DNA of 51,700 bases. It comes from a virus. Shown piece after piece: positions 1-7,812 of the stretch. The stretch is taken from the IMG/VR virus record IMGVR_UViG_3300021168_000005, positions 1 to 51,700 of that record; one strand, written 5' to 3'. The notes beneath the pieces were generated by a model, which did not search any database, was not told the DNA's origin, and saw only the letters and a program-made list of their open reading frames with translations. The position numbers and the translations under genes are program-made. How positions within the stretch are numbered: position 1 is the stretch's first letter; each line of letters starts with the position of its first letter.

Positions 1-127
1 GTTATAATAAACCCTGCATGGCAGGTTGGGTATTTCATATACAAGGAAAAGCACCTTCGGTGGAAAGAAAGACCAAAATATTGCGGCCTCGTTTTAAAGG
101 TTCTAGGATTGATAAGACTCCAAGACA
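1..127. repeat. Terminal direct repeat, left copy (circular junction)
   Basis: Identical base for base to 51574-51700. A 127-base overlap equals a common maximum k-mer size in short-read assembly, so it most likely shows a circular or circularly permuted molecule closed by the assembler rather than a biological terminal repeat. The unit length is then 51,573 bp. Confidence 0.95.
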
Positions 128-416
128 GCTAGATGATTTTGCTGCTAGACAGCTTTCTAGTTTTAAGCGCGTAGCGGAGTTGCTATTCCAAGATAAAAAT
201 CCCGAGTGGTCCACGCACGCGTGTTCTAACATCTATGGCCGCCAATGCGAATATCGAGAAATACACAGACAAGATTCAGAATATTGGCCTCATGCCATTG
301 AACAGTTCTATCATATTACTGAAGCTTGGAATCCCAATCGTCCAGAAGAAAGTTTAATCGTCAGAGACGATGTAATGAATGCAGTAGCGGCGGAACCTAC
401 TGAGGTGCAAGAATGA
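1..416 (+). CDS. PD-(D/E)XK nuclease, C-terminal part (continues from 50892-51573)
   Basis: The frame entering at position 3 continues the gene that starts at 50892. Joined across the circle the protein is about 365 aa. This part holds the tail of the nuclease after the catalytic core; it contains no further catalytic motif I recognise. An internal ATG at 18 is not the true start, because the frame is open across the junction. The stop overlaps the next start as ATGA at 413-416. Early plus-strand operon. Confidence 0.85.
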   Translation, partial: YNKPCMAGWVFHIQGKAPSVERKTKILRPRFKGSRIDKTPRQLDDFAARQLSSFKRVAELLFQDKNPEWSTHACSNIYGRQCEYREIHRQDSEYWPHAIEQFYHITEAWNPNRPEESLIVRDDVMNAVAAEPTEVQE

Positions 417-598
417 TTATAACTAAAGAAGAAATGTTGAAAATAGCAGAAGCAGCAATTACTAAATATTTAGATTATAAAAAAGTCGAATATTTAAACT
501 CTGTAGATAAACATGCAGAAGATTATTTAAAAGAAACAAAATATGAATTAAATGAACAATACTTTGAAAATGATTTCCAAGAATGGTTATTTGGATAG
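413..598 (+). CDS. Small hypothetical protein
   Basis: 61 aa, charged and rich in Lys, Glu and Tyr, probably helical. No domain recognised. Its start overlaps the stop of the nuclease gene (ATGA), implying translational coupling, and it lies between the nuclease and the Sak4-like ATPase, so a small accessory role in recombination or replication is possible but is only inferred from position. Confidence 0.65.
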   Translation: MIITKEEMLKIAEAAITKYLDYKKVEYLNSVDKHAEDYLKETKYELNEQYFENDFQEWLFG

Positions 599-619
599 AA
601 TAAAAAGAGGACAAAAATC

Positions 620-1447
620 ATGGCAACCGACAATCACGGAGTTAAAAGTTATAATCTTGATGAGTTCCTTACTTATGTACAAGGGACTAAAAATGCGTCC
701 GACATCACGAAAGTGGACCGCATTAAAGCGGCTATCGTAGGTGAACCAAAATCCGGAAAGAGTAAACTAATCGCAGATACAGCAAGAAAGCCACTATTTC
801 ATTGTGATTTCGATGATCGACAAGAGTCGATAGCTGGTGCTAAAGATACAGTAATCAAGCAGTATCTTGATCCAGACGCTATGACTCCTAATGGATGGAA
901 CGCTCTTGAAGGAGATATTGCCACTTTTGAATGGCTTAAGAAAGAAGGAAAGTTACCATTTAAGAGTTTTGCTCTTGATAGCATGACATTTTTACGCCAG
1001 CTCGCAGAAAATCAAATGATGAAAGATACAAATATGTTTAGAGCCTACAAGGTAGGCAACTTAAAATATCCTATTGCACAAGGATGGGATGCGGTTGTTG
1101 AAGTGCAAAAAATGTTACAGACTTTACTAGCAAGGCTATTCGCCTTGGATATAGATATTTACGTCACGTTCCATATTAAAAATGAAAAAGATAAACAAAA
1201 AAGCACCAAAGAAGAAACAGTATATACTGATAAACTCACCGTCGATCCGCAAAACCTTGCAATGCTACTTCCAAAGTTCAATGAAACATGGCGAACGTTT
1301 ATTGATACGGATGGTAGTTTTAAAGTCCAAACAAAACAAGACTGGCGTTTTAACGCCGCAACAGCTTTACACATATCTGGAATCGAGAATCCCAATATCG
1401 AAGAAATGATAGAAAAACATTTGAAAGCTGTAAGCGAAGGTAAGTAA
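620..1447 (+). CDS. Sak4-like / AAA_24 RecA-fold ATPase (recombination)
   Basis: 275 aa. A P-loop GEPKSGKS lies at residues 41-48, and a Walker B-like strand ending FALDS at about 117-121 carries the acidic residue. The layout (short N-terminus, one RecA-type core, no zinc or helicase motifs) matches the phage Sak4/AAA_24 family, ATPases that promote single-strand annealing with a phage SSB. A DUF669-like SSB candidate two genes downstream and a PD-(D/E)XK nuclease upstream fit a nuclease-annealase-SSB recombination set. Shine-Dalgarno AGAGGA lies before the ATG. Confidence 0.8.
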   Translation: MATDNHGVKSYNLDEFLTYVQGTKNASDITKVDRIKAAIVGEPKSGKSKLIADTARKPLFHCDFDDRQESIAGAKDTVIKQYLDPDAMTPNGWNALEGDIATFEWLKKEGKLPFKSFALDSMTFLRQLAENQMMKDTNMFRAYKVGNLKYPIAQGWDAVVEVQKMLQTLLARLFALDIDIYVTFHIKNEKDKQKSTKEETVYTDKLTVDPQNLAMLLPKFNETWRTFIDTDGSFKVQTKQDWRFNAATALHISGIENPNIEEMIEKHLKAVSEGK

Positions 1448-1912
1448 TTGGCTAAGAAGAAAAAACCGAACGATTTTGGCTTATTAAATGGTGCAACTGC
1501 AAGTAATGTAAATGCAAGAGTTGATAATACGGCGTTAACTTATAAAAATTTACTGGATGCTATAGATAAGTTTAATCTAGCTTTTCCAGCAGGATTGATA
1601 AAGCCAACACAAATATTTGTTCACCCTAGTAATCGAAAATGGGCAGAACAACTTTTTGGATTATGGCAAGAGATTAAAAAGTTTTCTTCGACAGAATTAA
1701 AAGCAAATATGGAACTCTACAAAAATATAATCGAAACTGAATACGGAGTTAAACTTTGCGTTCGTGACAACATTGCTGATTTTACTTCGATGGAGATTCT
1801 TGTTCCTAATAAACTCTTCGCAGATGATAAAAGCCGCGAGAAACTAGCCGACGCTTTGCAGAAAATTGCTATGTTTGTATTATCTATGGATGATCCCGAC
1901 ATAGATACTTAA
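1448..1912 (+). CDS. Hypothetical protein, TTG start
   Basis: 154 aa beginning with TTG directly after the previous TAA; AAGGTAAG a few bases upstream supports this start and no ATG lies nearby. The N-terminus is basic (MAKKKKP), followed by an alpha/beta-looking region with no motif I recognise. It lies between the Sak4-like ATPase and the DUF669-like protein, so a recombination or replication accessory role is an inference from position only. Confidence 0.7.
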   Translation: MAKKKKPNDFGLLNGATASNVNARVDNTALTYKNLLDAIDKFNLAFPAGLIKPTQIFVHPSNRKWAEQLFGLWQEIKKFSSTELKANMELYKNIIETEYGVKLCVRDNIADFTSMEILVPNKLFADDKSREKLADALQKIAMFVLSMDDPDIDT

Positions 1913-1916
1913 AAGA

Positions 1917-1932
1917 TTCGGCCTCGGCCGAA
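1917..1932 (+). other. Perfect palindrome / hairpin in intergenic leader
   Basis: TTCGGCC-TC-GGCCGAA: 7-bp arms with a 2-base centre, followed by a second small palindrome CGAG-AA-CTCG near 1941-1950. There is no T-run, so it is not a classical terminator. It lies in the 59-base gap before the DUF669-like gene and may be an mRNA processing or stability hairpin. Confidence 0.5.
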
Positions 1933-1971
1933 AATAGAGCGAGAACTCGTTAAACTACGGAGATGTAAATA

Positions 1972-2472
1972 ATGTCACCAAAAATGTCCGCAGATCCAGA
2001 ACGTATTAAGGCTCCAAAACCAGTCCCCGCTGGATGGTATCAGCTAAAGCTAATCGGCTTTAGACCTAAATTGTCCACAAAGAAAGACAGTGTCAATTTT
2101 AATCCAATGTTCGAAGTTGTAAACTCAAAGGCCGAATATAATGGCTCAAGAGTTTACGAGAACTTGAATACAAAATTTGACCGTCAACACGTTGACTTCG
2201 CGCATGGTTTTGGATTCCCTTTAAATCCTGACGCGAGTCTACCGGGAGACTGGGTTCCTGATCCAAATGATAAGGACAATGTAGAAAAGATGCAGTATAA
2301 AGGTCCGCTTCTTGGTAAGATTTGTGAAGCGGAGCTTGTAGTTAGCACATATCAGGGAAATGAAAGTAACAAAATCCGTCAAATTAAATGCAGACTTGAC
2401 GGTTGTGCTACCAAATTTCCTGATGTTAAGCACCTTACCAATTGGATTGGGAAAGATAAAGCAGCCGCTTAG
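1972..2472 (+). CDS. DUF669-like putative ssDNA-binding protein
   Basis: 166 aa. The N-terminal pattern PAGWYQLKLIGF, a TKKDSVNFNPMFEV strand and NGSRVYENLN resemble DUF669 proteins, which are OB-fold-like and usually sit beside phage annealases. It probably coats single-stranded DNA for the Sak4-like ATPase and the replisome. GGAGATG lies 8 bases before the ATG. The stop codon falls in a small GCAGC/GCTGC hairpin that starts the structured gap downstream. Confidence 0.65.
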   Translation: MSPKMSADPERIKAPKPVPAGWYQLKLIGFRPKLSTKKDSVNFNPMFEVVNSKAEYNGSRVYENLNTKFDRQHVDFAHGFGFPLNPDASLPGDWVPDPNDKDNVEKMQYKGPLLGKICEAELVVSTYQGNESNKIRQIKCRLDGCATKFPDVKHLTNWIGKDKAAA

Positions 2473-2481
2473 CTGCTAAAG

Positions 2482-2599
2482 CTTGCTTCGTAAGTAATGG
2501 GATTCTTACGAAGCATCTCCCCACACATTACAGCCGCCATGACTGTAAGCCTCAAGGAGATGAGCTACGCTCAGTTGTGTGGACAGCGTAGCTCTTTTT
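2482..2599 (+). ncRNA. Structured, potentially pseudoknotted leader RNA
   Basis: Perfect pairings seen by eye: GCTTCGTAAG 2485-2494 with 2505-2514; CATCTCC 2514-2520 with GGAGATG 2556-2562; TTACAG 2528-2533 with CTGTAA 2543-2548 inside that loop; GAGCTACGCT 2562-2571 with AGCGTAGCTC 2585-2594. CCACACA 2521-2527, in the loop of the second helix, pairs with TGTGTGG 2576-2582, in the loop of the last, which makes a kissing or pseudoknot contact. It ends in a terminator just before the ribosome binding site of the next gene. Confidence 0.55.
2562..2599 (+). terminator. Rho-independent terminator or attenuator
   Basis: A 10-bp perfect stem GAGCTACGCT/AGCGTAGCTC with a 13-base loop is followed by five T. 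It lies immediately upstream of AAAAAGGAGCC and the ATG at 2614, so it could attenuate transcription into the Nmad1 and polymerase genes. The loop holds TGTGTGG, complementary to 2521-2527. Confidence 0.6.
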
Positions 2600-2613
2600 A
2601 AAAAGGAGCCATA

Positions 2614-2940
2614 ATGACAAAAGAAGATTATTTAAAACGTTTCAAAGAAATAACTGAAGAAATGTTTCGAATTACTAGTATAAAAAATCATGATTATTCT
2701 CCAGGGGATGAAGCTTTAGCCAACTTTAACGAGTTTGGCGCTGCTGGAGTGTTGGTTCGGATTTCAGATAAGACGAAGCGGTTAAAGACTGCTTTATGGC
2801 ATAAGCAAGATTATCTTGTTAATGAAACTGTTATTGACACTGTTACAGATTTAGCAGTCTATTCTGTAATATTAAGAATTCTTGCTGAAGAAGAAGCTAA
2901 AAAGGAAAAGCCGGCCATTATTGTAAAGGTTAGAAAATGA
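2614..2940 (+). CDS. Nucleotide modification associated domain 1 (Nmad1/DUF1599) protein
   Basis: 108 aa. The pattern KNHDYSPGDEALANF followed by VLVRISDKTKRL and ETVIDTVTDLAVYSVI matches the Nmad1/DUF1599 family, small phage proteins linked by genome context to modified nucleotides; the biochemical role is not settled. Shine-Dalgarno AAAAAGGAGCC precedes the ATG. The stop overlaps the next start (ATGA). Together with MazG at 7793 it suggests management of the nucleotide pool, but no base-modifying enzyme is obvious nearby. Confidence 0.75.
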   Translation: MTKEDYLKRFKEITEEMFRITSIKNHDYSPGDEALANFNEFGAAGVLVRISDKTKRLKTALWHKQDYLVNETVIDTVTDLAVYSVILRILAEEEAKKEKPAIIVKVRK

Positions 2941-4049
2941 TAATCCGAGATTATGGAGATGAGAAGAACCCTATCTGGGTTGTAATGAGGGAAGCCTATG
3001 CTAAGGATAGTGAGCAAGGTTATCTACTGTCTTGTGGTTACGGCCATAACTTTAAAAAAACATGGAAGCTCAGTGGAGCAAGTGATCCTTTTATCACTTC
3101 TATCAATCCTGAACTTTCTATTCCTTATGATTGGGCTTCTCAATCTCTGCTCTTTCTTACAAAGATTAATAATTATCAACCGAAAATAATAGTCGTCCTT
3201 GGGGACGAGTTATTAAATACTTTTGTTCCGTATACAAAGCAGAAGAATGCTAAAGCTTCAAGCCTCACGAAGTGGGCTGGCTCACTCCTACGGAGTGATT
3301 TGTTGACATACGATCATTATATAATTCCAAGTTACGAACCAGACTTTGTATCTTCTAATTGGGATTACCATGAAATTCAGGGATTTATAGACTTCGGTCA
3401 TGTTAAAGAGGAGGTAGATTATTTCAATGCTAATAACAAACTTAATCCTCTTCCTATGCGTAGTATCATTACGAATCCTACATATGATAACTTATGTGAT
3501 TATCTACGGTGGCTTGTTTCTGAGTGGAGTGCAAATAGGCTATCTTTTGTCTCCTCAGATATCGAAACTATCCGTCCTAAAAAAAGTACTAACTATCATA
3601 CTATTGGCCATCCCGGTTACACTTATACTATTAGCCTTGCTCCATCAATTAAAGAAGCGATAAGTTTTTGTTTTTGGGATTATCCTGCGGAGCAAGCTAT
3701 TAAGATATGGAGACTTCTAAATGCTGTTCTTAGTCAGGTGCCACAGATTGGTCAAAATTATTTTAGCTTTGATTCCCATCATCTGGAAGCACTCGGATAT
3801 AAATTACATTTATCTTTATGCCAAGATACATTATTACGGCACCATATCCTCTGGCCCGGCCTTCCTCATAAGCTACAATTCCAAACTAGACAATACACCA
3901 GAGAACCCTACTATAAAGACGAAGGGAAAAATTGGAGTTCTAAACAAAAGCATCAACTTATGAGGTATAATTGTCTCGATGCTATGGTAACATACGAGAT
4001 TTATCTCGCTCAAGAAGGAGAATTTAATGACCGACCGCATCTTCGTTAA
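2937..4049 (+). CDS. UDG-like domain fused to DnaQ-type 3'-5' exonuclease (split DNA polymerase, proofreading part)
   Basis: 370 aa. Residues 1 to about 165 have the layout of a family 4/5 uracil-DNA glycosylase (an N-terminal VVMREAY-type strand, then PKIIVVLGDELLNTF). The C-terminal part carries DEDD exonuclease motifs: DIE near 208-210 (Exo I), NYFSFD near 274-279 (Exo II) and YNCLD near 344-348 (Exo III). It is the proofreading half of a family A polymerase whose polymerase half is a separate gene at 4933-6456. Glycosylase activity is uncertain. Confidence 0.75.
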   Translation: MIIRDYGDEKNPIWVVMREAYAKDSEQGYLLSCGYGHNFKKTWKLSGASDPFITSINPELSIPYDWASQSLLFLTKINNYQPKIIVVLGDELLNTFVPYTKQKNAKASSLTKWAGSLLRSDLLTYDHYIIPSYEPDFVSSNWDYHEIQGFIDFGHVKEEVDYFNANNKLNPLPMRSIITNPTYDNLCDYLRWLVSEWSANRLSFVSSDIETIRPKKSTNYHTIGHPGYTYTISLAPSIKEAISFCFWDYPAEQAIKIWRLLNAVLSQVPQIGQNYFSFDSHHLEALGYKLHLSLCQDTLLRHHILWPGLPHKLQFQTRQYTREPYYKDEGKNWSSKQKHQLMRYNCLDAMVTYEIYLAQEGEFNDRPHLR

Positions 4050-4266
4050 GTATAAAGTTAGTATATCTCGTGTCGATCAAGTTGAAACTGTAGAACGAGA
4101 ATATAAACAGGTTGCAGATACAGGTAATCCAAAAGACGGTAAAACCGTCTATGATTATGTAACACGTCCCGGAATTGCTTTTCACGAAACAGCAATTTTA
4201 ACACAGGAGATAAAAGATGAACAACTCGACATTAAAGCAGTCATCAAAGCCATCAACGGAATCTAG
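4027..4266 (+). CDS. Small hypothetical protein
   Basis: 79 aa with AAGGAG 7 bases before its ATG, overlapping the end of the exonuclease gene by 23 bases in another frame. A beta-rich N-terminus precedes a helical tail. No family recognised. It is the first of five short genes between the exonuclease and polymerase genes. Confidence 0.6.
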   Translation: MTDRIFVKYKVSISRVDQVETVEREYKQVADTGNPKDGKTVYDYVTRPGIAFHETAILTQEIKDEQLDIKAVIKAINGI

Positions 4267-4414
4267 TAGATTTCTTAAACCAATCTGTGCTAAGATTGTA
4301 AGGACAATGGATAATGACAGACGACCCTGTTTACGACCAGAAGGACATCCTGATGGATGCAATCCCTTTAGTGATACACCCTCCCCAATGGAGAAGGCTA
4401 AAAGCAATAAGTAA
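4217..4414 (+). CDS. Small Cys/His motif protein
   Basis: 65 aa. AGGAG precedes the ATG at 4217; it overlaps the previous gene by 50 bases. The C-terminal CLRPEGHPDGCNPFSDTP stretch (CxxxxGHxxGC) recurs in small phage proteins and may be a tiny metal-binding motif. Function unknown. The conserved motif and good ribosome binding site support a real gene despite the overlap. Confidence 0.6.
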   Translation: MNNSTLKQSSKPSTESSRFLKPICAKIVRTMDNDRRPCLRPEGHPDGCNPFSDTPSPMEKAKSNK

Positions 4415-4571
4415 TTGCATGGATATACTACATGAAATTGAAGAAGCGGCTAAACTGGATAAAAGTTATAACCACCAACTTAATTGTATGTGGGGTTGGT
4501 TGGATTGGATGGAAGAGTTACATCGACTTCTGCACGATTATGATGAAGCAATACAGATGCTGATAGGTTAA
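4314..4571 (+). CDS. Small hypothetical protein, start uncertain
   Basis: Up to 85 aa. The ATG at 4314 has AAGGA 9 bases upstream but would overlap the preceding gene by 101 bases; an in-frame ATG at 4419, just after that gene's stop, gives a shorter protein of about 50 aa with a weak Shine-Dalgarno site. The C-terminal part is helical and Trp-rich (MWGWLDWMEELHRLL). No family recognised. Confidence 0.5.
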   Translation: MTDDPVYDQKDILMDAIPLVIHPPQWRRLKAISNCMDILHEIEEAAKLDKSYNHQLNCMWGWLDWMEELHRLLHDYDEAIQMLIG

Positions 4572-4572
4572 T

Positions 4573-4785
4573 ATGAATTTTATAACAGACCATCCCGAAG
4601 TTATTATCATATTAGTAACCAACATAATAAGTCTCGCGTTCGGCGCAGGCTTTATGTACTTTATGATTAAGCAAACTAGAAGTCACGTAAATGGAATTGG
4701 TAAAAAAGTTGCCAATATGCAACTTGCAATGTTAACTTTTTGTCCTGAAGAACAACGTTCAAAAATGGCAGATTTATTAAAATAA
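4573..4785 (+). CDS. Small single-span membrane protein
   Basis: 70 aa. Residues about 9-33 are strongly hydrophobic and form one transmembrane helix, followed by a basic, polar cytoplasmic tail. Function unknown. It starts one base after the previous stop, and its own stop overlaps the next start (TAATG), so it is translationally coupled in the polymerase operon. Confidence 0.6.
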   Translation: MNFITDHPEVIIILVTNIISLAFGAGFMYFMIKQTRSHVNGIGKKVANMQLAMLTFCPEEQRSKMADLLK

Positions 4786-4961
4786 TGTTGCGACAAATAT
4801 ATCAAATAACATTATCTTATGCTACTTATGGAATCATTGTGGATAACGGCATTGTAATACATGCTCCGCCTATAGCACAATGGATGATAGGTAAGCATAT
4901 TAATGAAATAATGGATTGGGTAAACCGTAAACATGGAACAATTGATAACATCATCTTATGA
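4785..4961 (+). CDS. Small conserved phage-type protein
   Basis: 58 aa, read from ATG at 4785 (TAATG overlap with the gene before) to TGA at 4959-4961, so it overlaps the polymerase start by 29 bases. The pattern YATYGIIVDNGIVIHAPPIA followed by WMIGK resembles a small protein common in phage replication regions (YGI-V-N-G-V---APPIA-W--G). Function unknown. The family-like pattern is my reason for calling it real. Confidence 0.65.
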   Translation: MLRQIYQITLSYATYGIIVDNGIVIHAPPIAQWMIGKHINEIMDWVNRKHGTIDNIIL

Positions 4962-6456
4962 ACACAAACTCGCAAATGCATATCATCGCATTGATAAACG
5001 AGGTTTGCTGTTTGATACTACTGCCCTTGAACAGGTCAGAGTCAAGGTTCAATCGGAACTTGATAACATCTGCGGTTGGTTTACTAATCAATGGAGTTAT
5101 CCTGTATTCATAGGGGCAAAAAAGGGTATCCCAAAAGATACGAAATTTCTGAATTTAAATAGCCCTCAGAAAGTTCTAGAAGCTTTTAAAGAGCAAGGTT
5201 ATAAAGTACCAAAGGTACGGATTAAGAATGTTGAAAGTGATGAATATGAATGGAATGAAAGTGTTAAAGAACTTGCCATGCGTAAGCTTATGGCTGATCC
5301 TACTTTGTGGCCTCATCCTCAAGGCGGAGATGCCATTAAAAAATATCTTGATTTAAAAGAATTAGTAACTTTCCGAAATAGGAATATAAATGCACGTTTT
5401 CGTAGCGTACCTTACGGTGCAATTTTTTATTCTAGTTATAATGTTGCTAGTACAGTTACTGGCAGACGCGGGTCACGAAAAAATATATTCGGTTTTGGAG
5501 GAAATGGGCAGAATTTTCCTACGAGGACTTCTTCTAGTGACGATTTTCGTAAGTGTATTATTGCTAGGCCCCGCCGTTTGTTCTTTTTTGTGGATCAAAA
5601 GCAAGCTGAAGACTGGCCAGTTCAAGCACTTGCAAAAAATTATGAAGCTTTAGAGGAGATGCGTAAAGGTGTTAATAGACATTATAAGTTCGCTAGTCTT
5701 ATTTTTGGTCGTAGTATTGATAGTCTTAGGATTGGTAGAAATAATCACGAGTTCGAAGCTGAGCTTCAATATAATCTTGGCAAACGTGGTCGCCATGCTA
5801 ATAATTATGGGATGCGTGCTGATAGGTTTTCTGAAATTTTAACTACTGAAGGTTACTCTGTACCTAAGTCAACTTGTGAGGTTATCCTTGACAAGATCAA
5901 TAAAGCCGACCCCAACGTCGATGGAGTTTTTCATTCGTATATCCAGAAACAAATCTACGATACAAGAATTTTGCGAACTCCACTTGGACGAGAACGCCAG
6001 TTCTTTGGAGTTAGACAGAATGATAAGAATTATGCAATTCTTAATGAAGCGTATTCTTACATACCACAGTCTACAATCGGTGATAATACTGGGCTTGCCA
6101 TACTCTACTTGGATGCGTGTAATGATTACGTTGTACAGGAAGGACATGACAGTATTATCCAAGAGTTACCTGATTCCTTACAAGAACTACTCAAAGTTTA
6201 TGAAGATACTACGAAAGCATTTAAAAGAATTATCACTTTCGATAACGGGATTAGCGTTGAAATCCCTATTGAGGGAAAACTCGGGTTTGACTGGTTCAAT
6301 ACAGTAGAAATTAAAAGTTGGACTCCTGAAGGCATCGCAGATGCTTATAAAGAACTCCATGAAAAGTATCATAATAGATATGAAGAAAAACAACAAAATA
6401 TAGTCATACCAAGGGAGCAAAATGCCACGACTGTTAACGAAGTCATGGCTGGATAG
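4933..6456 (+). CDS. DNA polymerase I family polymerase domain (no exonuclease)
   Basis: 507 aa. Template-directed DNA synthesis for phage replication. Motif A is DQKQAEDW near residues 221-228, where most family A enzymes have DYSQIELR: the catalytic Asp, the second Gln and the Glu are kept. Motif B is the KRGRHANNYG segment near 284-293, with NYG for NFG. Motif C is GHDS near 404-407, keeping His-Asp. There is no proofreading domain; that is encoded at 2937-4049. It overlaps the helicase gene start by 35 bases. Confidence 0.85.
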   Translation: MEQLITSSYEHKLANAYHRIDKRGLLFDTTALEQVRVKVQSELDNICGWFTNQWSYPVFIGAKKGIPKDTKFLNLNSPQKVLEAFKEQGYKVPKVRIKNVESDEYEWNESVKELAMRKLMADPTLWPHPQGGDAIKKYLDLKELVTFRNRNINARFRSVPYGAIFYSSYNVASTVTGRRGSRKNIFGFGGNGQNFPTRTSSSDDFRKCIIARPRRLFFFVDQKQAEDWPVQALAKNYEALEEMRKGVNRHYKFASLIFGRSIDSLRIGRNNHEFEAELQYNLGKRGRHANNYGMRADRFSEILTTEGYSVPKSTCEVILDKINKADPNVDGVFHSYIQKQIYDTRILRTPLGRERQFFGVRQNDKNYAILNEAYSYIPQSTIGDNTGLAILYLDACNDYVVQEGHDSIIQELPDSLQELLKVYEDTTKAFKRIITFDNGISVEIPIEGKLGFDWFNTVEIKSWTPEGIADAYKELHEKYHNRYEEKQQNIVIPREQNATTVNEVMAG

Positions 6457-7627
6457 TTACTTAGATTATATTGATAGTACAGAAAATCCAAAGTCTTATA
6501 GCCTATGGAGTGCTATTAGTGCTGTCTCCTCAAGCTTAAAAAGACGAGTTTATATTTGGAGAAATTTTGTACAATACTTTCCTAATCAATACGTCGTACT
6601 CGTTGGACCTCCCGGTATTGGTAAGGGCGCAAGTATTCATCCAGTTACAGCAATAGTAAATGAAGCTGCAACGGTCAATTATCTAAGTGATAAAATCACA
6701 GCAGAAAGAATAATTCAGAAGCTCGCGGACGGGTTTACTAACTTACAACCGTCTATGACAGCCAACAATGTTGGGATGGTTAACTTTACTCAGGATCATA
6801 CAGCAACTATATTATCTAAAGAACTTCCAGTATTCTTAAGTTCTAGCGAATGGCTCCACGCATTAATGTGTCAACTTTGGGATGAGAATACTTTCGAATA
6901 TGAAACCAAGAACAAAGGAAACTATAAAGTTACTAACATGTGCGTTGGAATGCTTGCGGGTTGTGTCCCGGACTTTATACGCATGTTATCACGCGATAGC
7001 ATGGCTCCTATTACGGGTGGATTTACAGCTAGAACAATATTTGTTTATGCAACAGAAAAAAGTAAACTCGTCCCCGGAGGATGGGGAAGACCGCAAGTTA
7101 GTATAAACCAACTGAAAGATGATCTAATTAACGATCTAAAGCACATATCTTCTATAGAAGGGGAAATGAAATTCGATCAAGCTGCTTTGCAGCTTTGGGA
7201 TAAAAAATATGGAGAACACAATAAAAAAGGAGATTTTGATAGTGATGTTAGTGCAAACTTCAAATCCAGACTTAGTAGTCACATCATCAAGACCGCAATT
7301 ACAGTCTCTATTTCTGAATCAGATTCTCTCACAATTACAGAATCTCAACTACGACGAGCTATTGAACTTGTTGAAGATGTCAGAGATCAAGTCGATATCG
7401 TCTTCCGTAGCGTTGGAGAATCTCCGCTCGCAGTCGCTCAAGAGCGCGTAATAGAATTTATAAAGATAAAAGGAATAGTTTCTAGAGAAGAGATACTGCG
7501 ATATAATTTTCGCCATATGACGGATGAACAATTAACACAAGTTATGTTTACATTACTGCATAGTGGGATGGTTAGTGAATACAGTCAAGCACATAAAACA
7601 GCTTATCAGTGGATGAATATAGCATGA
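6422..7627 (+). CDS. DUF3987-type replicative helicase/ATPase
   Basis: 401 aa. A P-loop GPPGIGKGAS lies near residues 61-70, after an N-terminal region typical of DUF3987 phage proteins (WSAISAVSSSLKRRVYIW). The ELPVFLSSSEW segment and a GGFTARTIF arginine-containing motif fit a hexameric helicase core. It probably unwinds DNA for the split polymerase. No primase domain is visible, so priming may rely on the host or an unrecognised protein. AGGGAG precedes the ATG. Confidence 0.7.
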   Translation: MPRLLTKSWLDSYLDYIDSTENPKSYSLWSAISAVSSSLKRRVYIWRNFVQYFPNQYVVLVGPPGIGKGASIHPVTAIVNEAATVNYLSDKITAERIIQKLADGFTNLQPSMTANNVGMVNFTQDHTATILSKELPVFLSSSEWLHALMCQLWDENTFEYETKNKGNYKVTNMCVGMLAGCVPDFIRMLSRDSMAPITGGFTARTIFVYATEKSKLVPGGWGRPQVSINQLKDDLINDLKHISSIEGEMKFDQAALQLWDKKYGEHNKKGDFDSDVSANFKSRLSSHIIKTAITVSISESDSLTITESQLRRAIELVEDVRDQVDIVFRSVGESPLAVAQERVIEFIKIKGIVSREEILRYNFRHMTDEQLTQVMFTLLHSGMVSEYSQAHKTAYQWMNIA

Positions 7628-7812
7628 ATGAATTTAATCAATGTCCAACATGTAAACATTCTCTTGAGGATAACCAACATGGGTTCGATCAAAATGATGG
7701 ATACATGGATGGTGATAAATTGATCCTCTATGGAACTTGCACGTATTGTAAGATTTGTAATCCAACTTTGTTTCGTAAAAAGGAGTGGAAAGATGCCTCT
7801 AACGCTAGATGA
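7624..7812 (+). CDS. Small zinc-ribbon-like protein
   Basis: 62 aa from the ATG at 7624, which overlaps the helicase stop as ATGA; an in-frame ATG at 7609 is less likely. Cys pairs CPTC near residues 7-10 and CTYCKIC near 43-49 suggest one zinc ribbon. Function unknown; it overlaps the MazG start by 20 bases. Confidence 0.6.
   Translation: MNEFNQCPTCKHSLEDNQHGFDQNDGYMDGDKLILYGTCTYCKICNPTLFRKKEWKDASNAR

Noticed and set aside
2539-2601. A 20-codon open frame within the structured leader
   Set aside because: No ribosome binding site, and it runs through the terminator stem; better explained as part of the RNA structure.
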